DNA of 64,000 nucleotides from Bromus sterilis. Its lineage: Eukaryota; Streptophyta; Magnoliopsida; Poales; Poaceae. The position numbers and the translations under genes were made by a program. The stretch's first letter is position 1. Every line of letters begins with the position of its first letter. Below the pieces are notes generated by a model, which was given only the letters and a program-made list of their open reading frames with translations, was not told where the DNA came from and searched no databases. Below are positions 33,767 to 46,457 of this stretch, one piece after another. Location: NCBI GenBank assembly GCA_950022295.1, contig OX465595.1, forward strand, positions 431,204,270-431,268,269. The letters run 5' to 3'.

Positions 33767-34219
33767 GTGGGTTAGTCTTAAATGCGTTTCATATTTTCTT
33801 CTTGATGCTCTCTTTTGCTTCAAAATTCTTACTTTTGTGAGAGCGTCTCTTATAATTGTTATGCCTAGCTTAAAGGCGTAAAAAATGCGCTTTCGGGAGG
33901 CAACCCACAACGAATTTAGGTTTTCTTTTTTGTTTTTCTTCTATTTTTAGTGGTCTTGATGATTGTTACTACTGTAGCAACTTCTTTGTATCTTTACTTT
34001 TCAAGCTTTGTGCCACTTATAGCCTCATATGACAAGGGAAGTGAAAGTTGTGACATGTTGTCCAGAAAACAGATTCTGCCCTCGTGACGGGAAAAATCGT
34101 AGAAAACTCCCAGTTCATATTTTTGAGCTGAATTTTTTACACAGTGTGCTCTATACAATCATGGAACTTTCGTATGTTCTAAGTTTTTTTATTTGAGTTG
34201 CATAAGTATCCCTAAAAAA

Positions 34220-35859
34220 TGAAGGGTTCGTAGCAAGGAAAACAAAAAAAAATCCTACGCATAAATAACCAACAAGCCAAGATCTAATCTAGGAGATGTA
34301 AGCAACGAGTAGGACGTCATAGAAGAACTCACCCTTGAAGACGTAAAACGTTACGAGATCAAATCTCGTGGATGATGTAGTGGTTCACTTGCCGATCTCA
34401 AGATCGCGATGATGTACGCTGAGCGTCTCCGTGCTCGGTCACACGTACAGCTTGATGACGACCTCCGTTCCCTCGATCCAGCGGGGCAGCGGAAGTAGAG
34501 GATCCCCGGAAATCCAGCAGCACAACAACGTGATGCGGTGAAGAATCCCACGGTCAGGGCTTCGCCAAGCGGAAGACCATGGTATGGAGCAGCGGGTGGA
34601 GAGGAAGGGAGGTGAGGCAAGTGTATGGGAGGGGAAGCCCTCACCCTCCTTTTATAGGGGAGGAGTGGGCAGCCCAAGAGGGGGGGGGGGGCGGCCAACT
34701 CATGGTGCCTCCACCTCTTCCCCTCTTGATGTGAGTGGAAGCCACACTCACACCCACCCATGCTCCCTTAAATGTCCACTTGGAAAATCCAAAGGTTTTC
34801 TTTAATAAATAAATAAAACATTTCTATTTCTTTATTTAATATTTGTTAATCCTATTAACAAACATTTGCACATTGCACCTCGAATCATTTGTTAATTCTA
34901 TTAACAACCATCCGACAAAAAACCCTTGAACTATTTCAATTTTACCCGAAACAATTTCGGTGCTGTTCAAAACATTCTTCAATATTCCTTATCCTCTCAA
35001 AATGCATCATCAAACCTGAAGTGTGTCACCCTACGGTTCGCGAATAATACAGACATGATTGAGACACCTCTCCGATCAATAATCAACAGCGGGATCTGGA
35101 GATCCGTGATGACTCCTATATATTCAACGATGAATCTTGTGATCGTGTGAACCATCAACGTCGTAACTAATTCCCTTTGTCTCGCGATATTTTACTTGTC
35201 CGAGATCCGATCATCGGTATCAACCATACCTTGTTCGATCTCGTTTCCGAGAAGTACTCTTTTACTCGTTCTGTGATATGACATTCTTGTGACCTAGTCA
35301 CGTGCTTGCAAGCGGTGTCAATGTGATATCACCGAGAGGGCCCAGAGTATATCTCTCCGTCATTTTGGATGGACAAATCCCATTCTTGATCCATGAGCCT
35401 CAACTAATACTTTCCGAATACCTAACACCACCTTTATAGTCACCCTGTTACAGTGTGACGTTTGATGTCATTAAAGTATTCTTTCGGTATTAGTGATTGA
35501 CATGATCTCATGGTCTAAGGAACAAGATTACTTCGAATGCAAGATATAACAATATAAACTAAATGACTTGATCGTATTGTTATACTTAGTTTGGGTATAT
35601 ATTCATCACATCATTCTCCTAATGATATGATCCCGTTATTAACAACATCCAATGTTCATGATCAGGAAACCTTGATCATCTGTTAATCGACGAGCTAGTT
35701 AAAAGAGAGGCTTTACTAGGAACTATTGTTTGTTTATTAAACACACATGTATCAATGTTTCCGGTTAATACAATTCTAGAATGAGAAATAAACGTTTATC
35801 ATAAACAAGGAATAATATAATAAACACTTTATTATTGCCTCTCGGGCATATTCCCTTCA
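34220..35859 (-). mobile_element. solo LTR, minus orientation, AAAAA target duplication
   Basis: TGAAGGG...CCCTTCA ends, flanked by AAAAA on both sides (34215-34219 and 35860-35864). 1640 bp. It interrupts the A0 sequence at a point that is continuous in A1 and A2 (CCCCTAAAAAATT). Read on the minus strand it starts TGAAGGGAATATGCCCGAGA and resembles the copia-like LTR at 40967-52052 in general plan. It has a G12 run near 34681 and no coding content. Confidence 0.85.
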
Positions 35860-36073
35860 AAAAATTCTTTACTACTTGTTGTTCTGTTTTTTCACAGATT
35901 CTGCCACGTTTTGTCTTTCCCAACTTTTGCAAACCTTAAGCTTGCTTTTTTTCTTCGAATTTTTTTGGCAATCTTGAGAAACAGTAGCTCTTAAAGAATA
36001 TCTTTATTTGCAGTAGAGGAAAAATATTTTAATAGGGTACTAACCTCTCTAATCAGTTTACAATGAGTTATGT

Positions 36074-36364
36074 ATGAAGGGAGTTTTCAAGTGTGCGATG
36101 GAAGATGATGAAAGAAGATCCTGGAGTGTCAAACGCTCAAGCTTGGGGATGCCCATATGCACCCCCAATAAATATTCAACGAGACTCAAGCGTCTAAGCT
36201 TGGGGATGCCCCTGTGCATCCCCTTCTTCATCAAGAATTATCAGTTCGTCCCTCGTTTCACTATATTTTTATCACTTCATGCGTTATGTGCTATGCTTGG
36301 AGTGTCTCGCTTTTTACTTTTCCTAGGTTTGTTTTTGCTTTGTTTTATGTTCATAACAAGTTAG
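36074..36364 (+). CDS. small conserved frame in A0 3' region
   Basis: 96 codons, the counterpart of 29899-30150, with an extended Leu/Phe-rich C-terminus (FLGLFLLCFMF) caused by a different stop position. Function unknown. Confidence 0.25.
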   Translation: MKGVFKCAMEDDERRSWSVKRSSLGMPICTPNKYSTRLKRLSLGMPLCIPFFIKNYQFVPRFTIFLSLHALCAMLGVSRFLLFLGLFLLCFMFITS

Positions 36365-38368
36365 ACCCCAGCTTTCTTTTGTGTGGGAGAGAAACACGCT
36401 CCGCTTTAACTAGAACTCCTCATAGGATTTGCATGCTTATTCTCTTAGCTGTGAGTTGTTCTTTTTCTTTTCTTAGCTGCTGCCCTATTTAGCTGTTGTG
36501 CTTTAGTTTTTTCTAGAGCTTTTGTTTTGTCTTAGGTTGAACTTTCTATAGGTTGCATGTTATCTTGTTAGAAAGTTTGCCTGTTGCACTGAGTTTTGTG
36601 TCTTGACTAGAAAGTAGATAGTTGAAGTTGCTATTCTCTTTGTAGTAGTAACTTGCAATAGTTTTGAGGTATTGACTGGAGTAATGTTTGAACTTTTGGT
36701 TTCAAGAGCTCGAGCCTATTAGTGATAGATGTCGTATTTTGGGCAATCCGTGTTTATTTTCGAAAACCAAAACCCCCTGTTGAGAACTCTAGCTACTAGA
36801 TGGATCACTAACCTCTGGAGGGTTCGAATATTAGAGTACACTCACGTACCATGAGTCGAGGATGCGCAAGGGTAACCAAACCCCCATACACTCCTCCTCA
36901 GGGTACTTGTCTCTTTGAGAGCCCTCCTGATTAGATTGAGAGTTACCGATAATAAGTGCATGAGTTCTTCGGACTAATGTGAGTATTCGAATGTTGACAC
37001 TTCCACCTTCCCATATTTTGCTAGCCTCTCCTGTGCCGTGCATTTCCTCCTTCTCACTCCGAGATTGGCGTCCACCTTCGCCGGTACATCCAAACCCTTG
37101 GCATGATACGCTCTGTCATCATAAACCTCCTCATATCTTTCCTCAAAACAGCCACCATACCTACCTATTCCATAGCCTTTACGAGATACATTGACATGCA
37201 ACATCCATCTTCTCATGACTCTATCTTCATGTCATACATGCCACTTGATTGATTGATGAGCCGCATGCTAGTTGGGCCTTGCCCTAATCATTGCTACATG
37301 ACGCACTAGTATCATTGCATATCCTTCTACCCTGGCAGAGGCATACATTTGCATCATGATAGTTACATTTTCTTTATGTGAGTGCCTTTGTAAAGTGTGA
37401 AAGATCTCCTATATTCTTGTAAAATATAGAGTGTTGCCCCTAAAGTGAGGAAAAGATCCCAAAGAGGACAAATGAGAGAAATACAAAGAGCCATTGAGGC
37501 CATAAAAACACAAAAAAATAGAAAAAGGAGAAAAAGAAAAATAAAAAGAGAGAAGGGGGCACACTACTATTCCTTTTGAGAGATCCACACTAGTACTTCA
37601 TCCTCTATCCCTTGTACTCCATAGTGATTATCATACATGCATATAGCTATGTGGGGACCCTTCACACTATAGAACTTGGCTTGTATATTCCAGTGATGAG
37701 CCTCCTCAAAAGAGCTCTAGGTCTTCTTGAGGAAGCAAGTTGGATGCACCCCCACTAGTTCCCTTGGAGAGATTTTAGCTCACATGTGCATCCGTTGCAT
37801 GGCAATCCCTACTCCTCACATCATATCTATCATACGGCCTTCTCTCGCCTATGATTGTCCTCATTGATGTGAGCCTTTCACACCTTTTTGTCTTCCTCCT
37901 CCACCTTCTTTCTGTTTCGCCTTTTAGGTGTCAACTTTCTTGCTCACGCTCATCCATTGCATGTGTGCTCAAAATATTGAAAGGGAGTGGATCGAATTGA
38001 CTTGTACCTGACTAGTGGTCTAGGGACGAGTCAAGATAAGAATCCAAAGGAGACTAAGTGTGAAACTTTAGTAGATAGTAGTTCTCAACAACTATTTTTT
38101 ATCTCGTATTCCCTATCCCCTTTATTGCACGCAAACACCATCTGGAGACATTCGAGTCACGGACAACGAGAGCTCTTGCACCTTTTGTTCTTTTGTTACT
38201 TGTGTCAATGCTAATATAGACTCTTGCTTGTTAAGACTTGAATTGAATTGCATGCTTTGATTGCTTTACTTAAAAGTCTTTATATGGTTGTGTGGCATGT
38301 CACCACAGAAATTATGCTTGTTATCATTTACCTACTCGAGGACGAGCAGGAATTTAGCTTGGGGATGT

Positions 38369-39017
38369 TGATACGTCCAAACGTATCTATAATTTCTGCT
38401 TGCTCCATGCATGTTTTGTGTGACTTTGCCATGTTTTGCTTGCACTTTCATACACTTTTTATCATATTTGTACTAACCTATTAACTCAGTGCACCAAGTT
38501 GCCAGTTCCTATTTTTCTGTTGTTTTTGTATTTCAGGTTTTCCGGCCATTAAAAGTGCCCAAAAAATCCTGGAAAAATTATATAAAAATCAGCGTCACGG
38601 AAGCTTCCGGAATGAACAAGATATGGCAGGAGAGCCACCACCGGGGGCCCAGGAGGGTCCCTGGCGTGGCCCCACCCTAGGCCGCGCCACGAGGCCTCCT
38701 GGCTTTCTGGTGGCCCCCCTCGGTGCCCCCCTTCGCCTATATTTACCGCCCGTGAAGGAAACTCCTAATATCGATATGCTATTCCCGTTCTCCTATCTGT
38801 TCCGCCGCCACCGCCGTTTCAAGATCGGGGCTGCCAGGAAAAGCAGCCCCGGCACCCTGCCGGAAGGAGGAATCCGCTCCGGGAGACCATCCATCGCCAT
38901 GGACGCCTCCCGGATGCGCCGTGAGTAGTCCCCCTTGGACCATTGGTCCGTGACCAGTAGCTATGTGATGTACTCCTCCCGTTTTTGTGCTTCCACTTTC
39001 GAGACATCGTGAGCTGC
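38369..39017 (+). repeat. A0 3' LTR, left part
   Basis: Starts TGATACGTCCAAACGTATC. It holds the inverted repeat (38660-38691) and the micro-ORF (38899-38928) and is cut at GCTGC by insertion of A2. The LTR resumes at 58305. Confidence 0.9.
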
Positions 39018-40625
39018 TGATACGTCCAAAACGTATCTATAATTTCTGCTTGCTCCATGCATGTTTTGTGTGATATTGCTATGTTCTAGATACACTTTCA
39101 TACATTTTTGACCATATTTGGACTAACCTATTAACTCAGTGCACCCCAGTGCCAGTTCTTGTTTTCTGCTGTTTTTCTATTTCAGTTTTCCCCCATATAA
39201 AAAGTGCTAGAAAAATTCAGATAAAAAATCAGCGTGGAGGAAGCTTCGCGAAGAACCGGGGAGGGGCCAGAGGGGAGCCAGGGGGGCCCAGGCGGCCACC
39301 CGGCGCGACCCCACCTCTGGCCGCGCCAGGGGGGCACCTGGGGGCCCTGGTCCACCTCTGGCTTCCCCCTTCGCCTATTTATTCTCCGTCACGGGAAAAC
39401 TCCAAAGGAGGAACCCTATTCCGCGAACTCATCTCTGTTCCGCCGCCGCCGCGCTTCCGAAGATCGGGAGCACCAGAAGACCTCTTCCCGGCACCCTGCC
39501 GGAGGGTGGATTGACCTCCGGGAGTCTCCTCTCCACCATGGATGCTCCCCGGATGTCTCGTGAGTAGTTTTCCTTGGACCATGGGTCCGTGATCAATAGC
39601 TATGTGATGTTCTCCTCCCCTCTTTGATCTTCATTGTTTAGACCTCGTGAGCTGCCCTACATGATCGAGGCATCTTTGTAATATTTTTGCTATTGCTATG
39701 TTGAGTTTGATCGGATCTGATGGATTATGAGATTATGTTCAGATTGTGATAGAGTAATATATTTGGTTTTTATCTCTTATATTTTTGTTCCTAAGTAATT
39801 CTTGCATGTTCTCCGTTGCTGTTTATTGCTTTGGCCAAGTAGTAGGTAGTGACTTCAAGAGGGAACGTTGTGCTAGATTGTGGGTTCATGCCCCCCGATG
39901 ACACGCTTGAGTGACAGAAACATGAGTCTAGGGGATGTGCTGTTGCCACAAGGGGGAAAACAACGGTGCTTGTGACCGCGGTCACAAGGATTGTTTACTT
40001 TACGCAGAGTTCTTTTTAATGCAGTTGTCTGTTGCTTTGGGTTTACACTTTGGGTGGGGCTCACAACTTAATACCAGCGAGATGTTCTGGATAGATATCT
40101 CAAGGTGGATTATTAGTAGTAGATGCAGATGGATTTCGGTCTACTTATCTTGGCGTACTGCCTGTGCTTTTGAACCTCGTCATTGCTTTTGTAGCATAGT
40201 TAGCATTGCGGTGCGTTCATAATCTTGTCAATTGCCTTTCTGTAATTTGTTTACCTCGCATAGCAATTTTATCGTCTTTTGGGAGAGAGACATCACTAGC
40301 GAACATCATGTATCCCGGTCCATATCCTCATTATTGTTTCCACGCTATATTTACTTTACTGCTTTTACTTGCTATCATTATCCCTTGCATTTTATCCTTG
40401 TGAACAACAAGAACGGAGAGATTGACAACCTCTCTAAACTTCGTTGGGAACAAAGTTATCTGTGTCTGTGTGCAGGTACGCGTCAGTTGTGCAGCTGACA
40501 CCTACTTGTCATCTCTGGAGTCCTGCTGGAGACAAACCTTGGTATCTTCACTGAGGGAAAACTGCTGCTGCACTACATCTCAACCTTCCACTTGGGGTAA
40601 CCAACGAAGGGGCGAGAATCCATCA
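39018..40625 (+). repeat. 5' LTR of A2
   Basis: About 1608 bp. It contains the GC-rich inverted repeat near 39300-39330, the micro-ORF MDAPRMSRE (39538-39567), donor-like GTGAGT (39560) and acceptor-like TGTGTGCAG ending at 40475. Confidence 0.9.
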
Positions 40626-42307
40626 AGCAAGTTTTCTGGCACCGTTGCCGGGGACTCCAAGTGCTAAGATAGGGGAGTTGTACACTACCCTTTACCTTTG
40701 TTTTTTAGTCTTGTTAGTTTACCTTTCAGTTTTTATCTTTGTGTCTTTTATCAAAAACTACAAAAAAATCTGCCACACTTGCTGCTACTATGGGTTCCAC
40801 TGAAAACACCAAGTTGTGTGACTTCACTAGTCACAACAACCAAGACTTTATCTGCACTCCCATTGCCACACCTGCCACTTCAGCTACCTCTTATGAAATT
40901 AAACCTGCTTTGCTAAACCTTGTTATGAGAGATCAATTCTCTGGTGCTGGAGATGATGATGCTTTATGTTGGATATATGCTCTAGAGGCAAATAATATAT
41001 GATTATTCCAATATATCTAAGCAAGTTCATAACCAGTTTCATACCGTGCTAGAACTGTGTCAGTGAAACAATGATGCAGGTGTGGTATAGAAACCCCCAG
41101 AGTTCCTAGTTAGCCTCTACATCGATAACTAGTTCATGGTCAACATGATGGTCGTGGTTTCGCGATCATGGACAATTAAGTCTCTTGACTATGAGGTCAC
41201 CTCACTGGTTAAGTGACGTGATGAACATTACCCAAAGTAAGCATTACAGCATGATCAAATCTTGTGAAGGTTCAGTGTTGTAATTACAGAACGTGGTAGA
41301 CCGTTCCTTTGACCGTGAGTACGTGCATAATTGCTATCTTCCCGGATGCTTTGACCTACATCCCACCACCTGACTGAAATATGCGGGTCATAACGGTTGT
41401 ATCTTGGGTATTCCGTGGAGATATGTTGAGGAGTATTGTTACAAGAGCGGGATTTGTCAATCCATATAATGGATAGATACTCGGGGCCCACTCGGTGAGA
41501 TTCCATCCATAAAGCTGCAGCGTGTGACTAGGTCACGGGGATGAATATCACGGGAACGAGTGAATGAGGATTAGTTCAGAACGAGGTTGAACCAGACATA
41601 AGATGTCATTGATCGAATCTCGGAACAATCCAGTATCGCTGACAAAGGGAATGCTATACGGCGTAAGGTCCAATCGGTGTTTGATATCCGGAATGCACAT
41701 GGGTCATTATGGGCATCCAGGTCCCGCTGATGATCATTCACCGTAGCCTCATCTCGGTCATGACTGGAGTGTTCTCGGACCGTAGGGTAACACACTTAAG
41801 GGCTCGATGAAATCGGAGACCTTTTCGGAACCATCGGAGTAACCAGAGAATAAAGGAAACAACATCGGAGAAGAACCGTGTTGAACCAAACAAATTCGGA
41901 GTGAACCGGAAGGTGTTCCGGAGCACCGGGAGATGGAATATTATGTTATAGTTATTAATTAATTGAATTAGTAATTAAAATCATTTTATTTCTAATTAAT
42001 ATGTGCAATGGGCCTTAGTGGAGAAAAAGGCCCATTAGGGGAAATAAAAGGGAAAAAAGAAAAAGGAAAGAGGGGGGAGCGCCCCCCCCCTTGGCCGGCC
42101 ACCCCCCTTAGCAAAGGGACTTTAGTCCCACATTGCTAAGGGAGAGGGGTTGACTCCCTCCCCTCTGCCTATATATAGATGGGCAGGGTGCACATATTTA
42201 ACACATAAATTCGTGAGAAAATAAATATTACTCCGAATTGAGATCGGTGTTCTCCGGTCTTCTCCCCTCCCTTGTCTCTTTCACGGTGGGCTCCCAAGTG
42301 TGAGCCT

Positions 42308-43692
42308 TGATACGTCTCAAACGTATCTACTTTTCCAAACACTTTTGCTATTATTTTGCCCTCATTCTTGCATGATTTGGACGAAACTAACCCGCACTAA
42401 CGATGTTTTCAGCAGAGCTGCCTGTATGGTTTATTTGTGCGCAGGAAAATGGATTTTTAGACGTCCCAGAAAATTCCCAGAAAATTACCTGAAAATCCAC
42501 GCACCCGAAGGAGCCAGGAGCCAGAAGTGGGACCAGAGGGGAGCCCTGGGGGCCCCAGGCGCCCCCCTGGCGCGGCCAGGGGTGGGGCCGCGCCCTCTGG
42601 CCGCCTGGGCTGCTCCCCCCTCCTCTGGTGCCCTATCGAGACACCTATTTATCCCCGTGACGAGAAAACCCCAGAACAGAAGTCGTTTTCCCAGTTTCCG
42701 TCGCGGAGCCGCCGCCACCCTCTGTTCTTCTTCGGGAGGGCTAATCTGGAGGCTGATTTGGCCTCCGGAGAGGGGAGATCGTCGCCATCGTCATCGCCAT
42801 CACCACTCCATCCATCCTCCATGACTTCTCTTCATATGTGTGAGTAATTCCCTGTTGTAGGCAAAGGGGATGGTAGGGATTGGATGAGTTTAATCATGTA
42901 ATAGTTCGTCAGATTGTTGGGGGCATGTTGCCTATCATATACTTTGGTGTTTATCATCTTTGCTACAATTCGTTGTTATTAATGCTTGTCACTTTGGGCC
43001 CGAGTGCCATGTTTTCAGATCTGAACCCTATGTGTTTTCATGAATATATTTGTGTTCTAGATCCTATCTATGAGTTGTATGCACCTATTATGGTCCGGAA
43101 CCGGCGATCCCAAAGGTGACAGCTTGGGACACCAAAGGGGATGGTCCATAATTTGAGGATTCCATGTATCCATTGAGTTTATTGCTTTGTTCCGGTGCTC
43201 TTTGACAGGAGCACCTTAATATCCGTAAGTTCCTTTTGGCCCCGTTCGTAGCGGGATGGTAGGACAAAAGATGTTGTGCAAGTTCTTATTGCAAGCACGC
43301 ACAACTACCTACGGGATACATGCCTATTGTTCGATATTTGCCTAGATGATCATTGCTTTTCTGTGTGCCTTGCCCCGTGTTAGAATCTATTATATGTTTA
43401 CTCTCATCCATGCAGCGCCCAACCATCCATCTCCCTAGCCTACAGTGTTTTTAATCCTGTTGGTCATTAGTTGTTACTTTTTGCTATTTACTTTTGCTGT
43501 TGCTATCATCACTATCATATTATCGTCACCACTTATCTATCGTTGCAAGCAAGTATATTTCAGCTGCGGTTGAATTGACAACTCAACTGTTAAAGCTTAT
43601 AAATACTCTTTGGCTCCCCGTGTGTCGAATCAATAAATTGGGTTAACTTACCCGCGAAGACTATCTCGATCCCTTACGCCTGTGGGGCATCA
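42308..43692 (+). repeat. 5' LTR of B
   Basis: Starts TGATACGTCTCAAACGTATC. It carries the inverted repeat CCTGGCGCGGCC / GGCCGCGCC (42566-42595), a TATA box (TATTTAT, 42646-42652), the micro-ORF MTSLHMCE (42821-42847), donor-like GTGAGT (42840) and acceptor-like TATATTTCAG ending at 43563. Confidence 0.9.
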
Positions 43693-43779
43693 AACAGCGT
43701 TTTCTGGCGCCGTTGTCGGGGAGCATAGCAATATTTACAAGTCTACTTGAAGTATCTTGCCTGCTTCATATCATCCGCT

Positions 43780-46457
43780 ATGGGTAAGAAAGGAGACCCA
43801 AGGTTCCGATCTTACCATCCCGTACAAGAAAAGGTACCGTTTTGAACACTAGTGCTACACTTGATTCACCTTCTGTTATGAGTAAGTTTACTTCACCACC
43901 ACTACATGATGCTTCTATTGAGTCTGTTACTATGTCCGATACTTTTGATGATGCTTCCACTACTCTTGATGATGCTACTTTTCTTGGTCACTATGTTGAA
44001 ACTCAGACTGCTAAGGCTGCAGCAAAATCCAAGACCGAGACCCCTGCTGCCTATATTCCTACCTGCAAAACCTTTGGTTACCTGATCTTAGATGAACTCA
44101 AGGAGAGAATCCTTCATGATGATTATGTTACTCTTGATGATGATTTTTGCAGGGAACTCAGAGAGTGTGTCGACTCTGACCCTGGTGCTGTTAAAGAGTT
44201 GCTCAAAAGGCACGCCATGAAGAACAAAGTTATTCCTGACCCTCAATTTGACACATCTCCTATATGCATCACTGATCCTGATTATGATTTCTCTGTTGAT
44301 ATTTCACTTATATCTACAGTCGAGGCTGACCCCTTTTATGGCAGAGAAAATGATGATGCTATAGCACACTTGACCAAACTAGCTGAGTTAAGCAACCTGT
44401 TCACTACTGATGAGAAGATACGAAACTTCTATGTGGCCAAGCTTTTTCCTTTTTCTTTGAAGGAAGACGCTAAATCATGGTACGACGCACTACCTTATGG
44501 TTCCGTTAAAAGTCCTCAGGACTTAGTCAAATTCTTTGTTGATAAATATTTCCCAGCTCATCTGCAACATGCTGCTTTGCAAAGAATCTATAACTTTAAA
44601 CAATTGCAGGATGAGCAACTCTCTAAAGCTTGGGGGAGGTTTTGTGATTTACTTAAGGTTATGCCGGGACATGGAATCCCCAAGAATGATCTGCTTGATA
44701 TATTTTATGCTGGTTTAACCGATGAATCCAGAACCTATCTGGATAGTTGTGCTAGTTGTGTTTTCAGGGAAAGAACACCGGACGATGCAGAAGAATTAAT
44801 GTGCAAAATTGCCAAGAACTATGAAGAATGGTCCGTCCCTGAACCACTTCTGCCACCGAAAAAGAGGGGCATGCTTGTTCTGAACCCCGAAGATATGCAA
44901 GAAGCAAAGAAGTCTATAAAGGAGAAAGGTATTAAAGCCGAAGACGTGAAGAATTTACCGCCTATTGAGAAGTTGTGTGAGCCTACTACTCACCCTCCCT
45001 TGGTAGAGGTACACTCTCTATTAGACTTTACTGAAAGTGACATCCCTAAAGGTAAGCCTCCTGACCAATGTTTAGATGAGCTTGATAATTTTATTGTCAA
45101 GCAAGACCATTTTAATAGGAAGTTACAAAGTCAGTTGCATGATAATTCTCTTGCTATCAAAAGTTTATGTCATGTTCTAGAAAGAACAGTTAATGATGTT
45201 AAATGTCTTGTTAAGCATTTTCATATGGTTCAAACTCATCTTGAACAAATTTCTAATGTGCAAAAAGATTTGCTTGCTAATAATGCCAAACATGACATAC
45301 AAGCTTATGGAATCAAAACTAGGGGTGGAACACACACCCAGGACCCACTCTATCCTGAGGGGCATCCAAAGAGGATCGAGCAAGATTCTCAAGTACAAGA
45401 AGAAGACGAGACTGTTAGCTCTCCGAAGAAAAAGAAGAAAAAGAAACACAAGGAGGCTGACAATCCCGGTGATCCTATTACAAGTGAAAAGACAGTTGTT
45501 GATCCTAACAGCATATCTACCTCCGATGCTGAAACAGAAGACGGTGCTGAGCCACAAGAAAAGGACGCTGAGAAGGATGATTCTCCCAAGGTAAGAGAAG
45601 AAGAAGCACCCGATAAACGCAAGAGGTACTCTAAAGAAGACTTCATCGCAAGGAGACATGGGAAGGAAAGAGAACCATGGATACAAAAAACCATGCCCTT
45701 TCCAGGTAAGTCCCTCAAATCTAAAGAAGAAGAGCATTATAATAAATTTTGTGAATGGATGAAACCTCTTTTTCTTCAAATTCCTTTGACTGATGCTATT
45801 AAGTTACCTCCTTATTCGAAATATATGAAAGATATTGTTACTAATAAAAGAAAAGTTCCTAATGAGGCAATATCTACTATGCTTGCTAACTACTCTTTCA
45901 GTGGCAAGATTCCTAAGAAGCTCGGCGATCTAGGTATACCCACCATTCCTTGCTCCATAAATAATAATTACGTCAGAACTGCTTTATGTGATCTTGGTGC
46001 AGGAGTGAGTGTTATTCCCTTCTCTCTTTACAAAAGGCTTTGTTTAGAGAAACTAATCCCTACAGATATCTCCCTTCAGATGGCTGACAAGTCAACAGTT
46101 GTCCCAATAGGTATTTGTGAGGATGTACCCGTTGAAGTTGCTAACTGTTTGATCCTTACAGATTTTGTTGTGCTTGACATGCCCGAGGATGGGAGCATGT
46201 CCATTATTCTTGGTAGACCTTTTCTTAACACCGCAGGTGCTATCATTGATTGCAATAAAGGAAAGGTCACCTTCAACGTTGATGATAAAGAACACACGGT
46301 GTATTTTCCAAAGAAGATCGACAAGAGGCATGGCCTTAACTCTATAGAGAATATCGAGACCGTGAAGATTGGAGAATGGGACTGTCCACTACATATGCAC
46401 CATAAATACAAAACCATTATGGTGGGGACAATGTCCATTAAAGTAAAAGTGCAATGA
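43780..46457 (+). CDS. B gag-protease polyprotein
   Basis: The long frame is open from before 43842 to 46457 (about 871 codons). An ATG at 43780 (MGKKGDPRFRSYHPVQEK) is in another frame and stops at TTTTGA (43839-43844); one missing T in that run would join the two, so this copy may lack its N-terminus. The next usable ATG is 43878. Domains: capsid Retrotrans_gag (about residues 200-300 of the long frame: LFPFSLKEDAKSWYDALPYG, AWGRFCDLLKVMPGHGIP), a helical region (about 425-490), a Lys-run KKKKKKKHK (about 528-536) that could serve nuclear import or RNA binding, and protease (LCDLGAGVSVIPFSLYKRL, IILGRPFLNTAG). It would form particles but depends on polymerase made elsewhere. Confidence 0.85.

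Larger units (their letters stand above)
33767..38368 (+). mobile_element. partial family A element A0: 3' internal region
   Basis: Begins abruptly after the A1 LTR and contains only the downstream internal part of a family A element: the GCGCTTTCGGGAGGCAACCC word (33888-33907), the small frame at 36074-36364, internal polypurine-like motifs (36139 and 36196) and the true tract (38355-38367) before the LTR at 38369. It has no gag or PBS. Split by a solo LTR at 34220-35859. Confidence 0.8.

Noticed and set aside
45177..45779. 200-codon minus-strand frame in element B
   Set aside because: It is antisense to the Lys-rich part of B gag and is explained by that codon bias.
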